Below, piece after piece: positions 19,801 to 27,221 of a DNA stretch of 64,000 nucleotides. Made by a program: the position numbers and the translations under genes. The stretch covers positions 1 through 64,000 of the forward strand of contig JAGYIV010000009.1 in assembly GCA_018402345.1 (NCBI GenBank), read 5' to 3'. Every line of letters starts with the position of its first letter. The stretch's first letter is position 1. This DNA comes from Terrimicrobiaceae bacterium. Lineage in GTDB: Bacteria > Verrucomicrobiota > Verrucomicrobiia > Chthoniobacterales > Terrimicrobiaceae. The notes under the pieces were generated by a model. It had not been told where the DNA came from, did no database searches, and worked only from the letters and a program-made list of their open reading frames with translations.

Positions 19801-21056
19801 AAATTATTGAGGCTTGTTGCCGTCTTGGGACTGTCTGCACCTAAGGCTTTTTCATTGATCGCCAAGGCACGCTCTTGGAGTGGTAGTGCTTTTTTGTAAT
19901 CACCTGTTTTTGAATATATTTCCGCAACATTGTTGAGCCCCTGCGCCGTATCCGGGTGATCTGGTCCAAATGCTTTCTCTCTGATGAACGAAGCACGCTC
20001 GCAAAGTGACAAGGCTTTTCCGTAGTCTCCCATCTCACTGTGAAGCATTCCCAAATTGTTAACGCATGTTGCAGTATCAGGATGCTCAGCACCGAGGGCT
20101 TTTTGATAGATCGCCAGTGCGCGTTCTAAAAGCGCAAGGGCCTTAGTATAGTCTCCTATGGATTTATATAGCAACCCCAAACTATTAAGAGTTGATGCTG
20201 TATCGGGATGCTCATCCCTAAGGGCTTTTTCCCTAATTGCCAAAGCGCGATTGAAAAGAGGCAGGGCTTGGAGGTGGTCAGCCATTTCGCTGTAAAGTAT
20301 ACCCAAATTGTTAACGCATGTGGCCGTATCGGGATGATCATTCCCTCGAATTTTTTCATTTACCACGAGAGCCTGAAGAGCGAACGGCAAAGCTTTTGAA
20401 TAGTCGCCCATTGCAGTATAAAGATTTGACAAACTGGTGCATGCTACTGCTGCTTCCAGACTGCTTTTTCCATTCATCTTCTCTGCATTGGCTAAAATAA
20501 TTTCGCAAATTTCTGCAGATTTTGCATAGTTACCCGATGAGTGGTATGATGTCGCAAGAAAGTTCAATGCTGCTGTTGTCTTTTCGCTTTGTTTACCAGT
20601 TTTTTTAGTCTGAAAGCGGACCAAGCGCTCCAACACAGGAATTGCTTTGTCATGTTCCGAGCGCCCCATGTGCATTTGGCTCATTAACTCCAACGCAAAG
20701 GCTGTAGACTCGTGGGAATTCGATTCAAAAATATCCGCCGCCTTATTGCAAAACTCGATTCCAGCTTCTGGATCGCCTTCAAAAGAATTACAAATACCCA
20801 AATACAAATAAGATTTTGCCGTGGCTACATGTTTTTTCCCAAGCAATTTTTCCATTTTGGGAGTTGTCCGCTTGAATATTTCTAACGCCTCCTTGTGTTT
20901 GCCTGAAGTGATTAACTTTTCACCCTTCAACTCCTCAGTGACAACCTGTTCGATGGCTGCAGGAAGGGGTTGGGTGTTAGCCGCTTTAATCTGGAGCGAA
21001 AATGCCATGCTCAATATCACTGCTAAAAAAAGATAATTGATGCATGGTGTTTTCAT
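16875..21056 (-). CDS. Exported TPR-CHAT protein (caspase-HetF-associated-with-TPRs protease)
   Basis: 1393 residues. Signal peptide (MKTPCINYLFLAVILSMAFS), then about 17 kinesin-light-chain-type TPRs of 42 residues (residues about 45-830, with ALAIxEKALGPEHPDxAxSL), a linker, and a C-terminal CHAT domain. The CHAT catalytic pair is visible: His in HLATHGFY near residue 1177 and Cys in LSACETGVG near 1268, followed by the conserved LWPVSD. CHAT proteases are clan CD, related to caspases; some in defence systems cleave gasdermins or other partners, but no gasdermin is evident here. Export distinguishes this protein from cytosolic CHAT effectors. Upstream neighbour 21092-21715 and downstream nuclease-like gene are on the same strand with short spacing. 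Confidence 0.93.
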   Translation of the reverse strand: MKTPCINYLFLAVILSMAFSLQIKAANTQPLPAAIEQVVTEELKGEKLITSGKHKEALEIFKRTTPKMEKLLGKKHVATAKSYLYLGICNSFEGDPEAGIEFCNKAADIFESNSHESTAFALELMSQMHMGRSEHDKAIPVLERLVRFQTKKTGKQSEKTTAALNFLATSYHSSGNYAKSAEICEIILANAEKMNGKSSLEAAVACTSLSNLYTAMGDYSKALPFALQALVVNEKIRGNDHPDTATCVNNLGILYSEMADHLQALPLFNRALAIREKALRDEHPDTASTLNSLGLLYKSIGDYTKALALLERALAIYQKALGAEHPDTATCVNNLGMLHSEMGDYGKALSLCERASFIREKAFGPDHPDTAQGLNNVAEIYSKTGDYKKALPLQERALAINEKALGADSPKTATSLNNLAQVYLAMGNYLKSQQLHERALTIAEKALGPDHPDVAGSLNNLAVVCSTMGEYAKAMQFHNRALAIHEETYGSENPILSASLNNIANIYQSMGDYTKALPLLERALAIKEKALGPEHPDTGLSLNNLAGFYQAMGDYTQAQLFYERALLIREKALGPEHPDTGMSLNNLGGFYQSMGDYTQALLFYERALSIREKALGPEHPDMASSLNNLAELYRAMGDYSKALPLSERALAIKEKAHGPNHPDIALSLNNLGLLYGSMGDYSKVLPHYERALAIKEQALGPDHPDVARSLHNLAGYYCSKGNFTTALPIYDRALAILEKSLGPEHPDVAQNLNNLASLYESMGNYSLALPLHERALAINEKALGPKNPQTAVCLGNLADLKYKMGSLSEARFHADRHITAKQSELQTILAQDEGTRLSWQSVNQSFWLACLLEPDAITDMVLRMKGVVLDSLVEDRSIALAAQSSSDGSESLKKITQLQARLSKLAFEPGQEEEVARIEGEISQLQRDMAAKYLGRNLQRASATITQEDITTTLGEGSALIDLFQFQDPKLKGDEWDCLGAIIMAANNNLEFVRIDGAKVIRQSIESLRQGIANGDAACVKEETELLSEKLWRPIAQKIPEGTNQLVISPDGDLNFLSFAALLSEDGKFLAESYDISYVGNARDLLRESNPNPPNRIRIFGNPIFDQATEPVEENRLAFRSMEVDVFGQIQLPPLPGTEKECAEIQKIAANSGWDLETFTRDRADEKNIRGTSKPGILHLATHGFYLNSYTPPIESTRGMSVIGVETSTTNKKGVDPMRASGIALTGAQSTLRSWAERKAPDPENDGILTAEEVAALDLQGTWLVALSACETGVGEARSGEGVLGLRRSFMMAGAENLLMTLWPVSDHTTSEIMADFYSEALKTGNAPGSLAKVQRDWLVKLRKEKGLLEAVRDAGPFVMATIGKPLPPLPRVSDEKQSLYEIIQLKLYEIIN

Positions 21057-21091
21057 TTCATTGCAAATAAATAAAAAAATAAATATTACTT

Positions 21092-21715
21092 TTATTTAGT
21101 CCGAAGCAGTCTTGGGTTTTCCAGATACCCTCTTGCTTTCAATCCTGCGGAGATTCGATTCACAGCCGCTTCGTGATCCTCTTTGAGGCGATTACTTTCT
21201 TGGCTTGCTTTGAGGTCAAGCGATGCGACACCTTGGCTCTGCGTAACCATATAGTGTCCCGCCCCAAAACTGAGTTGATTGAATCCAATTGTTTTAATTG
21301 TCTTAGGAATCATCGCAGTTTTGGTTCCATTAATCGACACAGGAGTGATTTCACCGATTGCAAAGATGCCTTCGGCAGCTAAAGCTGGCATTTGGGCGCT
21401 GGGGCTTTCCGCTTTTGCCATGGAAAGATACCTTTTGCCATTGGCTCCGAGGACATTAACCGTATTCATGTTGTCGGCTTCAACGATCTGAATGACTTTC
21501 TTCCCCTGATTGGTCAGCGCTGCAATAATCGTCAATCGTTTGCTCTCGGGATCCAGCACCCAAAAGCCGTAGTCGGCTTTGATTTTTTGCTCGCTCCCTC
21601 GCCCTATGACGGTTGCAGTTCCTTTTGTTTTGTAGATGGCTTGATCTGCAAGAATTGTGGTGGATGTCGAGGCGAGAAGAAGCCCGAGGGTTGCGGATTG
21701 GAGGTATTTTTTCAT
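21092..21715 (-). CDS. Exported protein of unknown function
   Basis: 207 residues from the ATG at 21713-21715, which begins a signal peptide (MKKYLQSATLGLLLASTSTTILA). The mature protein looks beta-rich (GTATVIGRGSEQKIKADYGFW, KRLTIIAALTNQGKKVIQIV) with a helical C-terminus. I recognise no domain. It lies 35 bp upstream of the TPR-CHAT gene and is likely in the same transcript. Confidence 0.65.
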   Translation of the reverse strand: MKKYLQSATLGLLLASTSTTILADQAIYKTKGTATVIGRGSEQKIKADYGFWVLDPESKRLTIIAALTNQGKKVIQIVEADNMNTVNVLGANGKRYLSMAKAESPSAQMPALAAEGIFAIGEITPVSINGTKTAMIPKTIKTIGFNQLSFGAGHYMVTQSQGVASLDLKASQESNRLKEDHEAAVNRISAGLKARGYLENPRLLRTK

Positions 21716-21741
21716 AGTTTGTTTTGTCTTGTGGTTTGTTT

Positions 21742-22181
21742 TTATTCTTTGGGAGGAAGGGTGAAATCGATGACGCCTTGCTTGTGGAGTTGTTTTTGGC
21801 GTTCCGGAGATAGCTTGATCCAAATGTGGTGAAATGTGGATGTTGGGCTAAGCGGGTAGGCAAAGTATTCGTAGCGATCCCCGCCGAATTGGGAAACGAT
21901 GGTGTCGAGATTTTCGGACTTCAACTGCCTTGGCCCAGGGGCATAAATCCCCGCGATGATCAAATTTTTCATGTCGATCGTGAGGGTCTCCATATGCTCT
22001 TTGAATTCCGCTTCGTTCTGCAAAAAAGTGGACTTGCCTTGAACGCGAGATGGGTCGGTTTTAGGGGCTGGTTTGAGAAGAACTTCTTGTGGGTAGTAGA
22101 ATTCAGACCAGACCGGATCCTTGGGGGTGCTTGCGCAACCAGCGAGGATCGCAGAGATTAAAAGAGAAGTATTGTCTTCAT
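21742..22181 (-). pseudogene. Lipoprotein with frameshifted signal peptide
   Basis: The ATG at 22179-22181 opens MKTILLF and then hits TAA. One nucleotide off, the frame continues LISAILAGCAST, a textbook lipobox, and stays open for about 135 residues to 21742 (ending in GVIDFTLPPKE). One extra T in the TCTCTTTTAATC run would restore a normal lipoprotein. So this is a homopolymer indel: sequencing error, recent mutation, or phase variation. The body has AGIYAPGPRQLKSENLDTIV and no recognised domain. Confidence 0.65.
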
Positions 22182-22291
22182 GTTTTTTGAGTTAAAAATT
22201 GTTAAGTGATTGTCCTTCATTTTACTATCGGCTAAATTTTTGAATTTTTATTTCCGCTTTCATCCTTCTGACTTTCCCTTCTGTTCCGGTT

Positions 22292-24634
22292 TCATGGGCT
22301 ACGGGCCAAACGAAAGCCTATCGAGTTGCTGCGGCAGTCTGTGTTCTGGTAAGCATCGTAGGAAACAGAGCAGTCCTCTGCAAAGCTACCCCAACCGCCA
22401 CCACGAATGCGGCGGCAGGAGGCATAGGGAGCATCCTCGCACCACTCCCACACATTTCCGCTCATATCGTGCAGGCCGAGTTCGTTCCGCGCCTTGGTTC
22501 CTACCACCTCGGTTCCTTCATCAGAATTTTTGCGATACCATCCTACCTCAATTAGGTCATCACTCCCGCTGTATTTTAAGACTTGGCTTTTGACACCGCC
22601 CCGCGCTGCCCACTCCCACTCCAGTTCACTTGGTAGTCGATAACCATTTGCACTCGCATTCTGTGGCACCAAACTCGAATCCCTATAGCCATATTCTTCG
22701 GCCGTATAAGCTGTGCCTAAGAGCAGCGAGGTCTTCGGTATGGCTTTTCTCCTATAGCCATCCTCTCCGCTCCGATACGGTTTGCCCTTCACTTGGTAAA
22801 CTGGTTCCAAACCCTCCATCTCACTCCGCGCGTTACACCACTTCACGCAATCATACCAATTCACATTCCGCACCGGGTGGTCGTTACCGCTGCCCTCTCC
22901 CACATTTCCAATATCGTAGCCGTGGTCCGATGCCCAGCCCCTCACCTTCTTCCACTCCAACCATGTTACCTCCGTGCGCCCGATGAAAAACGACTTCACG
23001 CTCTTCCCTGCCAATTCCGAAGCATCTGGCAGAGTGCCCCCTTCCACAAATACCATGTCGTCTTTATTGAGAGATTCTGGCGTTGGAGCGGCATTTAGAG
23101 CTGAAACTATCGTAGTCGCATTGCGTGCAAGTCGTAACCCTATGTCACGACTACGGAGACCAGCAGGCTGATTTTGCCCTCTATAAGAAACTTGAGAAAA
23201 TTTCTCTTCATGACCATAAGCGCCTCCTTCCAAACCTTGGAGTCCGGAGGTTAAATTCGAACTCCATTCATAAATATTCCCACTCATGTCATAAATTCCA
23301 AGTTCATTTGGCTGTTTCTGGCAAACAGCATGAGTTAATTCTCCGGAGTTACCTTTGAACCACCCAACAACTTTTAAGTCATTGCTTCCACTATACTTGA
23401 AGCCCCTGCTTTTCACCCCTCCGCGTGCCGCCCATTCCCATTCCCCCTCGGTCGGCAGGCGATATCCGTTGGACTCTTTATTAACCTTTGGAGCACTTTC
23501 ACCGAATTTATAGGTCCTTCCATTTAGGGTGTAAACAGGGCCCAACCCTTCCATCTCGCTCCGCGCATTGCACCACTTCACGCAATCAAACCAATTCACA
23601 TTCCGCACAGGGTGGTCGTTCCCGCTGCCCTCCCCCACATTTCCAATATCGTAGCCATGGTCCGCCGCCCAGTTTCTCACCTTCTTCCACTCCAACCATG
23701 TCACCTCTGTGCGGCCGATGTAGAAGGACTTCACACTCTTTCCTGCCAATTCCGAAGCATCTGGCAGAGTGCCCCCTTCCACAAATACCATGTCGTCTTT
23801 TGCCAATGGGGCAGGTGTTGCATGAGGAGTCGGCGCAGGCGTTACGGCAAAAACCTTCTCTGCTGACAAATCGTCCCCTGCCGGTTCGCCCAAGAACAAC
23901 TCCTCAAAAAGCTGATTGTATTCCCCAGGCGTCTGCTGGCCGCTGGACTTCGCATACACCTCGCTGCGCACGCTTTTCATCACTTGGTCGATCGTCCGTC
24001 CTTTTTGTTGCAGTGCCACAGCCAGGATCGGCGTAAAAAGACCATCCAGCGCTTTGCTTCCTGCCTCCGCCGCGTAGATGACGATGGAATTTTTTGGCTT
24101 CATCCCCACCACCGAGAGACCGCGCGCGAGGTTGCGACCGCTTCCGGCAGGTAGCGGATTGTCGCGACACGCATCGATCACAATAATGCTCGCTCGGGCT
24201 GCGGCGGCATCCATCGCCGTCATGACTTCATCGAGCGCCACCGCCCGCGTGGCAACTCGGCGCTCGTCGGGAATGTCGGCATCCGCTGGGAGGAGGTAGT
24301 TTTTGCCATCCACTTGCACGCCGTGTCCACCGTAGTGGAAAAACGCAATCGCGCCGGTATTGCGCAGCCCGCGCTCGAATTCGGCAATGGCGTCGAGCAT
24401 CTGCTCACGGCTTCCATCGCGCACCACACGCACACGGAAACCAAGCTGCTTGAGTGCGCTTCCCAGCTTTGCCGCATCGGACTCAGGGTGCGCCAACCCA
24501 GCGAAGTGTGAGTATTTCCCATTGGCAATCAGCAACGCTTCCTTCGGCGGCGCGGCGTGAAGAGCGCAGGGGAGCAGGAAGGAAAAAGTCAGAAGGAATA
24601 AGAAAAAAGTTGAGCGCTTGAAAGTGAATGTCAT
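22292..24634 (-). CDS. Exported caspase-like (C14) protease with two FGE/SUMF1-like domains
   Basis: 780 residues. Signal peptide, then a C14 caspase-like domain (about 30-245) with His in FHYGGHGVQVDG near residue 101 and Cys in VIDACRDNPL near 154. Two SUMF1/formylglycine-generating-enzyme-like domains follow (about 280-515 and 525-780). Each starts with DDMVFVEGGTLPDASELAG and has YRLPTEGEWEWAARGG or its variant, then MSGNxxEW and IGxRLAR. The first catalytic cysteine of true FGE seems absent, so these are more likely ligand-binding folds. Caspase plus SUMF1 is a known bacterial architecture. The two FGE-like domains are near-identical at their starts, which points to internal duplication. 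Confidence 0.92.
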   Translation of the reverse strand: MTFTFKRSTFFLFLLTFSFLLPCALHAAPPKEALLIANGKYSHFAGLAHPESDAAKLGSALKQLGFRVRVVRDGSREQMLDAIAEFERGLRNTGAIAFFHYGGHGVQVDGKNYLLPADADIPDERRVATRAVALDEVMTAMDAAAARASIIVIDACRDNPLPAGSGRNLARGLSVVGMKPKNSIVIYAAEAGSKALDGLFTPILAVALQQKGRTIDQVMKSVRSEVYAKSSGQQTPGEYNQLFEELFLGEPAGDDLSAEKVFAVTPAPTPHATPAPLAKDDMVFVEGGTLPDASELAGKSVKSFYIGRTEVTWLEWKKVRNWAADHGYDIGNVGEGSGNDHPVRNVNWFDCVKWCNARSEMEGLGPVYTLNGRTYKFGESAPKVNKESNGYRLPTEGEWEWAARGGVKSRGFKYSGSNDLKVVGWFKGNSGELTHAVCQKQPNELGIYDMSGNIYEWSSNLTSGLQGLEGGAYGHEEKFSQVSYRGQNQPAGLRSRDIGLRLARNATTIVSALNAAPTPESLNKDDMVFVEGGTLPDASELAGKSVKSFFIGRTEVTWLEWKKVRGWASDHGYDIGNVGEGSGNDHPVRNVNWYDCVKWCNARSEMEGLEPVYQVKGKPYRSGEDGYRRKAIPKTSLLLGTAYTAEEYGYRDSSLVPQNASANGYRLPSELEWEWAARGGVKSQVLKYSGSDDLIEVGWYRKNSDEGTEVVGTKARNELGLHDMSGNVWEWCEDAPYASCRRIRGGGWGSFAEDCSVSYDAYQNTDCRSNSIGFRLARSP
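24571..24610. repeat. Degenerate CT/GA heptamer tract in a signal-peptide coding region
   Basis: Plus-strand GCAGGAAGGAAAAAGTCAG continuing to AAGGAATAAGAAAAAAGT. The coding strand gives the core FFLFLLTFSFLL of the caspase-FGE signal peptide. More decayed than the other tracts. Confidence 0.6.
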
Positions 24635-24644
24635 TTTGAGTGGG

Positions 24645-24682
24645 TTATCCGCAGATGACGCAGATTTTCACAGATTTTTTTG
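24645..24682. repeat. Dispersed GCAGATGACGCAGATT-type repeat
   Basis: CCGCAGATGACGCAGATT then TTCACAGATT, a degenerate short-period repeat widespread in intergenic DNA of verrucomicrobial and planctomycete genomes (from memory). Related short forms: CACAGATTGCACAGAG at 14763-14780 and the CACAGAGG repeats near 34940 and 36050. Confidence 0.45.
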
Positions 24683-24760
24683 GAGGACGACTTGGCAGGG
24701 CCGACGGGGACGGCGGCGGTCCGAGCGGCGTGCTGGCGGCGCGAGTAACTGGTGGCGGGT

Positions 24761-24800
24761 GAGGAAAAGCAGGAAGGATGAAGTAGGAAGGAAGAAAGAG
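24761..24800. repeat. CT/GA heptamer tract at 3' end of a decayed gene
   Basis: AGGAAGGATGAAGTAGGAAG with the same 7-bp units as at 28341-28412. It lies just past the recognisable end of the albA-type pseudogene. Confidence 0.7.
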
Positions 24801-24849
24801 CTCGAAGCGAAGGGTTGCGTGATGCGTTTGGGTGCTCTGTTTTCATACT

Positions 24850-25540
24850 TTCTCTTCCTTCCTTTTTCCGTGATTCGGTATTTTTGGAGGCGGCTGTTGG
24901 GTTTGTCGGGGATGGTGCGTTCGATGAGTGAGGCGGCGATGGCGGCTTGCTGATAGTGCTCGCGGAAGTGTTTTTCATCGCGCAGAGCCAAGGTTTGCAT
25001 GATTTCCTGCCGAGTCATCTCGCCATCCAAAATCTGAAGCATTTTGAGAACTTCGGGGGTGACTTCGGGGGTGACTTCGGGGGTGACTTCGGGGGTGGTT
25101 TTTTTCGAAGCAACTGGTTCGACGGAGGCGGGGTGGAGGGTGAATGTGGCGAGGACGCCGCCAGAGTTGGATTCGAAGGTGGGTGTGGGGAGGCCGGCGG
25201 ATTCGCAGGCGTGGGTCATTTTTTCAATGCCGCGGCCCCAGGCGTCGATGTAGCCGGCTTTGAAACAGGCGGCGGCGAGGAGGGGATTGCGGTGGAAAAG
25301 GAAGTGAAAGGTCCCGGGGAGCGCGTCCGCCCTCGGGCGCACCGCCACGCGCCTCGCGGGGCGATTGGGAAAAAATGCGGCCGAAGGCCGGTGGAAATCT
25401 CTGGATGTCGGGCGTGGGGCGCACCCGACGGCACCCGAGGGCGGGCGCGCTCCCCGGGACGAAAATCGGGCCGAAGCGACATTGGCTTTCCATTCGTTGG
25501 TTTGGTCTTCGGGCATGGCGGGGAAAGTGGGAAAGAAAAA
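24850..25540 (-). pseudogene. C-terminal remnant of an AlbA_2 / RecG-like ATP-binding regulator
   Basis: The minus strand encodes RNPLLAAACFKAGYIDAWGR then GIEKMTHACESAGLPTPTF, the typical C-terminal part of putative AlbA_2-domain, RecG-like transcription regulators. A TPEV x4 linker and a winged-helix end (MTRQEIMQTLALRDEKHF to KYRITEKGR) follow. The N-terminal ATP-binding half is missing; only MPEDQTNEW remains, and between it and the rest sits the palindromic element at 25310-25463. The TPEV linker comes from a 12-bp tandem repeat (GTGACTTCGGGG, four copies near 25048-25100). Confidence 0.7.
25310..25463. repeat. Palindrome-ended element inside the albA-type pseudogene
   Basis: The ends are near-perfect inverted repeats of about 26 bp: TCCCGGGGAGCGCGTCCGCC and, 150 bp away, GGCGGGCGCGCTCCCCGGGA, differing by one base. 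The interior is GC-rich with no open gene. Size and ends suit a MITE-like or large REP element that inserted between the PEDQTNEW and RNPLLAA parts of the gene. Confidence 0.55.
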
Positions 25541-25670
25541 GTAGATGGACGGGAATTGGGCGAGGCAATCCGCCGTGGAGATGTGGATGGAGGGGCTGCG
25601 CGTGTTTATGGGAGGATTGAAAGGAAAGCAGAAAAAAGCGGGTGGGGAGAAGGCTATTTGCGTGGCTTTT

Positions 25671-25820
25671 TTAGTGTCCTTGCGGAGTGGGGACGGGGTA
25701 TTCGGCGACGAGGGTTTGTTGGTGGAGTGTGGTGTGGCGGGTGGCAATGACTTTGCGGTCGGGGGAGGCGCAGGCGCTGAGGAGGAGGATTGGGATGAGG
25801 ACGAGGAGCAGGCGGGGCAT
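25671..25820 (-). CDS. Very small lipoprotein (49 residues)
   Basis: ATG at 25818-25820, TAA at 25671-25673. The protein begins MPRLLLVLIPILLLSACASP, a clean signal with lipobox LSAC, and continues with a short tail ending VAEYPVPTPQGH. Size and shape resemble entericidin-like or other small envelope lipoproteins. Bordered downstream by the albA-type pseudogene and upstream by AT-rich heptamers. Confidence 0.6.
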   Translation of the reverse strand: MPRLLLVLIPILLLSACASPDRKVIATRHTTLHQQTLVAEYPVPTPQGH

Positions 25821-25821
25821 T

Positions 25822-25912
25822 TTAAAATGTTGGATGGGGAAGCGGATTTTGAATTTTGGATTTTCGATGTTGGTTTCAATTCAAAATATAAAATTTCCCC
25901 TTGGTTCCATGG
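25822..25912. repeat. AT-rich heptamer repeat, left of the RelE module
   Basis: Units GATTTTG, AATTTTG, GATTTTC follow one another at 7 bp, then ATTCAAAATATAAAATTT. The last 18 bp recur at the other side of the module (26444-26462). Confidence 0.55.
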
Positions 25913-25948
25913 ATTGTGTTTTGTTGGTTTTGTGTTTTGATAGGTCGT

Positions 25949-26176
25949 ATGAGTGCTGTGGAGGTGATGGATTTGGTTAAAGATTTGCCCGAGCGCGAGG
26001 CATTGAATCTTGGGCGTATGCTGGACGATTGGTTGGCCGGTATCGTGGACCGCAAATTTGAAGCCGCTGTGGAAGCGGGGGCCTTTGATGCCATGGCCGC
26101 TGAAGCACTGCGCGAGGCGGAGGCCGGAAAAACGATTCCTCTGGATGAAATCCTCGACGACCGCCGGGTTCCATAA
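25949..26176 (+). CDS. Putative antitoxin of RelE/ParE-type module
   Basis: 75 residues from the ATG at 25949 (MSAVEVMDLVKDLPEREALN). All helical, acidic, with KTIPLDEILDDRR at the end, the kind of C-terminus that blocks a RelE/ParE active site. It overlaps the downstream toxin start by 32 bp. No DNA-binding fold can be named with certainty. Confidence 0.75.
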   Translation: MSAVEVMDLVKDLPEREALNLGRMLDDWLAGIVDRKFEAAVEAGAFDAMAAEALREAEAGKTIPLDEILDDRRVP

Positions 26177-26396
26177 GCAACTGACGGCTTTGCCAGTCCC
26201 GGTGCGCCGACAGGCAAGGAAGCATTTCCGGATTTGGCTGAAGAATCCGCAGCACCCTTCGCTGCATTTCAAACCAGTGGGAAGCTATTGGTCCGCGCGG
26301 GTGAACCGCGATATTCGCGTGCTTGGAATTCAGCGCAACGATGAAATCGTGTGGTTCTACATCGGCGCGCACGATGGCTACGAATCGAGGATTTAG
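26145..26396 (+). CDS. RelE/ParE-family toxin
   Basis: 83 residues from the ATG at 26145 that lies inside the antitoxin gene. HKQLTALPVPVRRQARKHFR then VGSYWSARVNRDIRVLGIQR and EIVWFYIGAHDGYESRI match the RelE/ParE fold of ribosome-dependent mRNA interferases or gyrase poisons (which of the two cannot be told). The frame is intact. The module is bracketed by AT-rich heptamer repeats. Confidence 0.8.
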   Translation: MKSSTTAGFHKQLTALPVPVRRQARKHFRIWLKNPQHPSLHFKPVGSYWSARVNRDIRVLGIQRNDEIVWFYIGAHDGYESRI

Positions 26397-26403
26397 GCGA
26401 AGC

Positions 26404-26478
26404 ATTTTTAAATATTGGATGGTGGATTCGATTCAAAATTGCGCATTCAAAATATAAAATTTGTTTTTGATTTTATGG
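26404..26478. repeat. AT-rich heptamer repeat, right of the RelE module
   Basis: ATTCAAAATTGCGCATTCAA then AATATAAAATTTG; shares ATTCAAAATATAAAATTT with 25822-25912 in the same orientation. Confidence 0.55.
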
Positions 26479-27195
26479 ATTTTCGGAGGTGGCTTCTGTG
26501 ATGCGTTGGCTCCAGATTGCGGCGAGTGGTTGCCAATCGCGGCGGTCGGCGGCTTCAAGGGCTGAAAAGTATAGGGAACGGGCCTCTTCATTTGCTGGAG
26601 CAAGATTGACGAGAGGAAAATCCAAGCGGCGAAGCAGCTCGGCGAGAAAGACGCGGATGGTGCGTCCATTAAAATCCCGGAACGGATGGATGCTGAGAAA
26701 ACGGCCTTCGGCGAATGACAAGAACTCCAAGGTAAGATCCAAGTCATCGGTCTTCGCTTCGTCCCACCGGGCTTGCAAGTCGAGCGCGTAGTCCCGCATG
26801 AGCACTGGCAATCGGTGAGGGGCTGGCGGAGTCAAAGGGCCGACTGTCACATCCACGGTGCGCCATTTTCCCGCCCAATCGGGCGTGAGGTCCCCACAGA
26901 TGCGATGGTGAAAATCAAGAAGCAGATTTTCATCCAAAGGCGAGTTGCAAAACTCTTCGGCCTGCACCGACTCTTCCAAGCGAGTGACGCGCTCACCGAG
27001 AAGGGGAGCTAATTCGGTGTAGCTGAGGATGCCAAATGCCGTTTCAACAAAGCGGGTGGCTCTGTCCGGGCGTGTATCTCGCGAATCATCTGGATGTCCA
27101 CCGGTTCGCGCTCGAAGGCCATGCTGCGGGCCACATTCAGGGGAATGGCATCCCAGCGGAGTTGCATTTTGCGCTCCGGTGTCTGGGCCCTCCAT
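26473..27195 (-). CDS. Fic-domain protein (AMP transferase-like toxin)
   Basis: About 240 residues from the ATG at 27193-27195; an ATG at 27243 is the alternative. The Fic core motif is HPFRDFNGRTIR, with the catalytic His, and upstream is FCNSPLDENLLLDFHHRICG typical of this Fic subfamily. Fic enzymes move AMP (or another nucleotide part) to a hydroxyl of a target protein. Sequence similar to family members starts only at FVETAFGILSYTELAPLL, well inside the open frame. The preceding part is the wrong frame of the antitoxin gene, so the real start or a fusion is unclear. Confidence 0.8.
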   Translation of the reverse strand: MEGPDTGAQNATPLGCHSPECGPQHGLRARTGGHPDDSRDTRPDRATRFVETAFGILSYTELAPLLGERVTRLEESVQAEEFCNSPLDENLLLDFHHRICGDLTPDWAGKWRTVDVTVGPLTPPAPHRLPVLMRDYALDLQARWDEAKTDDLDLTLEFLSFAEGRFLSIHPFRDFNGRTIRVFLAELLRRLDFPLVNLAPANEEARSLYFSALEAADRRDWQPLAAIWSQRITEATSENP

Positions 27196-27221
27196 CGGCG
27201 AATGGCTTCGAGACTGTTCAT
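27009..27221 (-). CDS. Fic antitoxin / inhibitory N-terminal segment, overlapping fic
   Basis: 70 residues beginning MNSLEAIRRWRAQTPERKMQ and containing SMAFEREP, close to the inhibitory (S/T)xxxE(G/N) motif of Fic regulation, with Arg in place of Gly/Asn. It lies one frame away from fic and overlaps its open frame for about 190 bp. A single -1 shift near TTTGTTGAAA would fuse it directly to the Fic core, giving a class II-like protein. An upstream ATG at 27243 in another frame (MPDEPSIHE) looks like its lost true start. Confidence 0.6.
   Translation of the reverse strand: MNSLEAIRRWRAQTPERKMQLRWDAIPLNVARSMAFEREPVDIQMIREIHARTEPPALLKRHLASSATPN

Noticed and set aside
22292-22420. C-terminus of the caspase-FGE protein as a diversity-generating retroelement target (FGE/C-type-lectin fold)
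   Set aside because: No reverse transcriptase, accessory gene or template repeat was found in the window, and the end shows no adenine-biased differences against a second copy.
25048-25100. Four 12-bp repeats as a small CRISPR array
   Set aside because: There are no spacers; the repeat encodes the TPEV linker of an albA-type gene.
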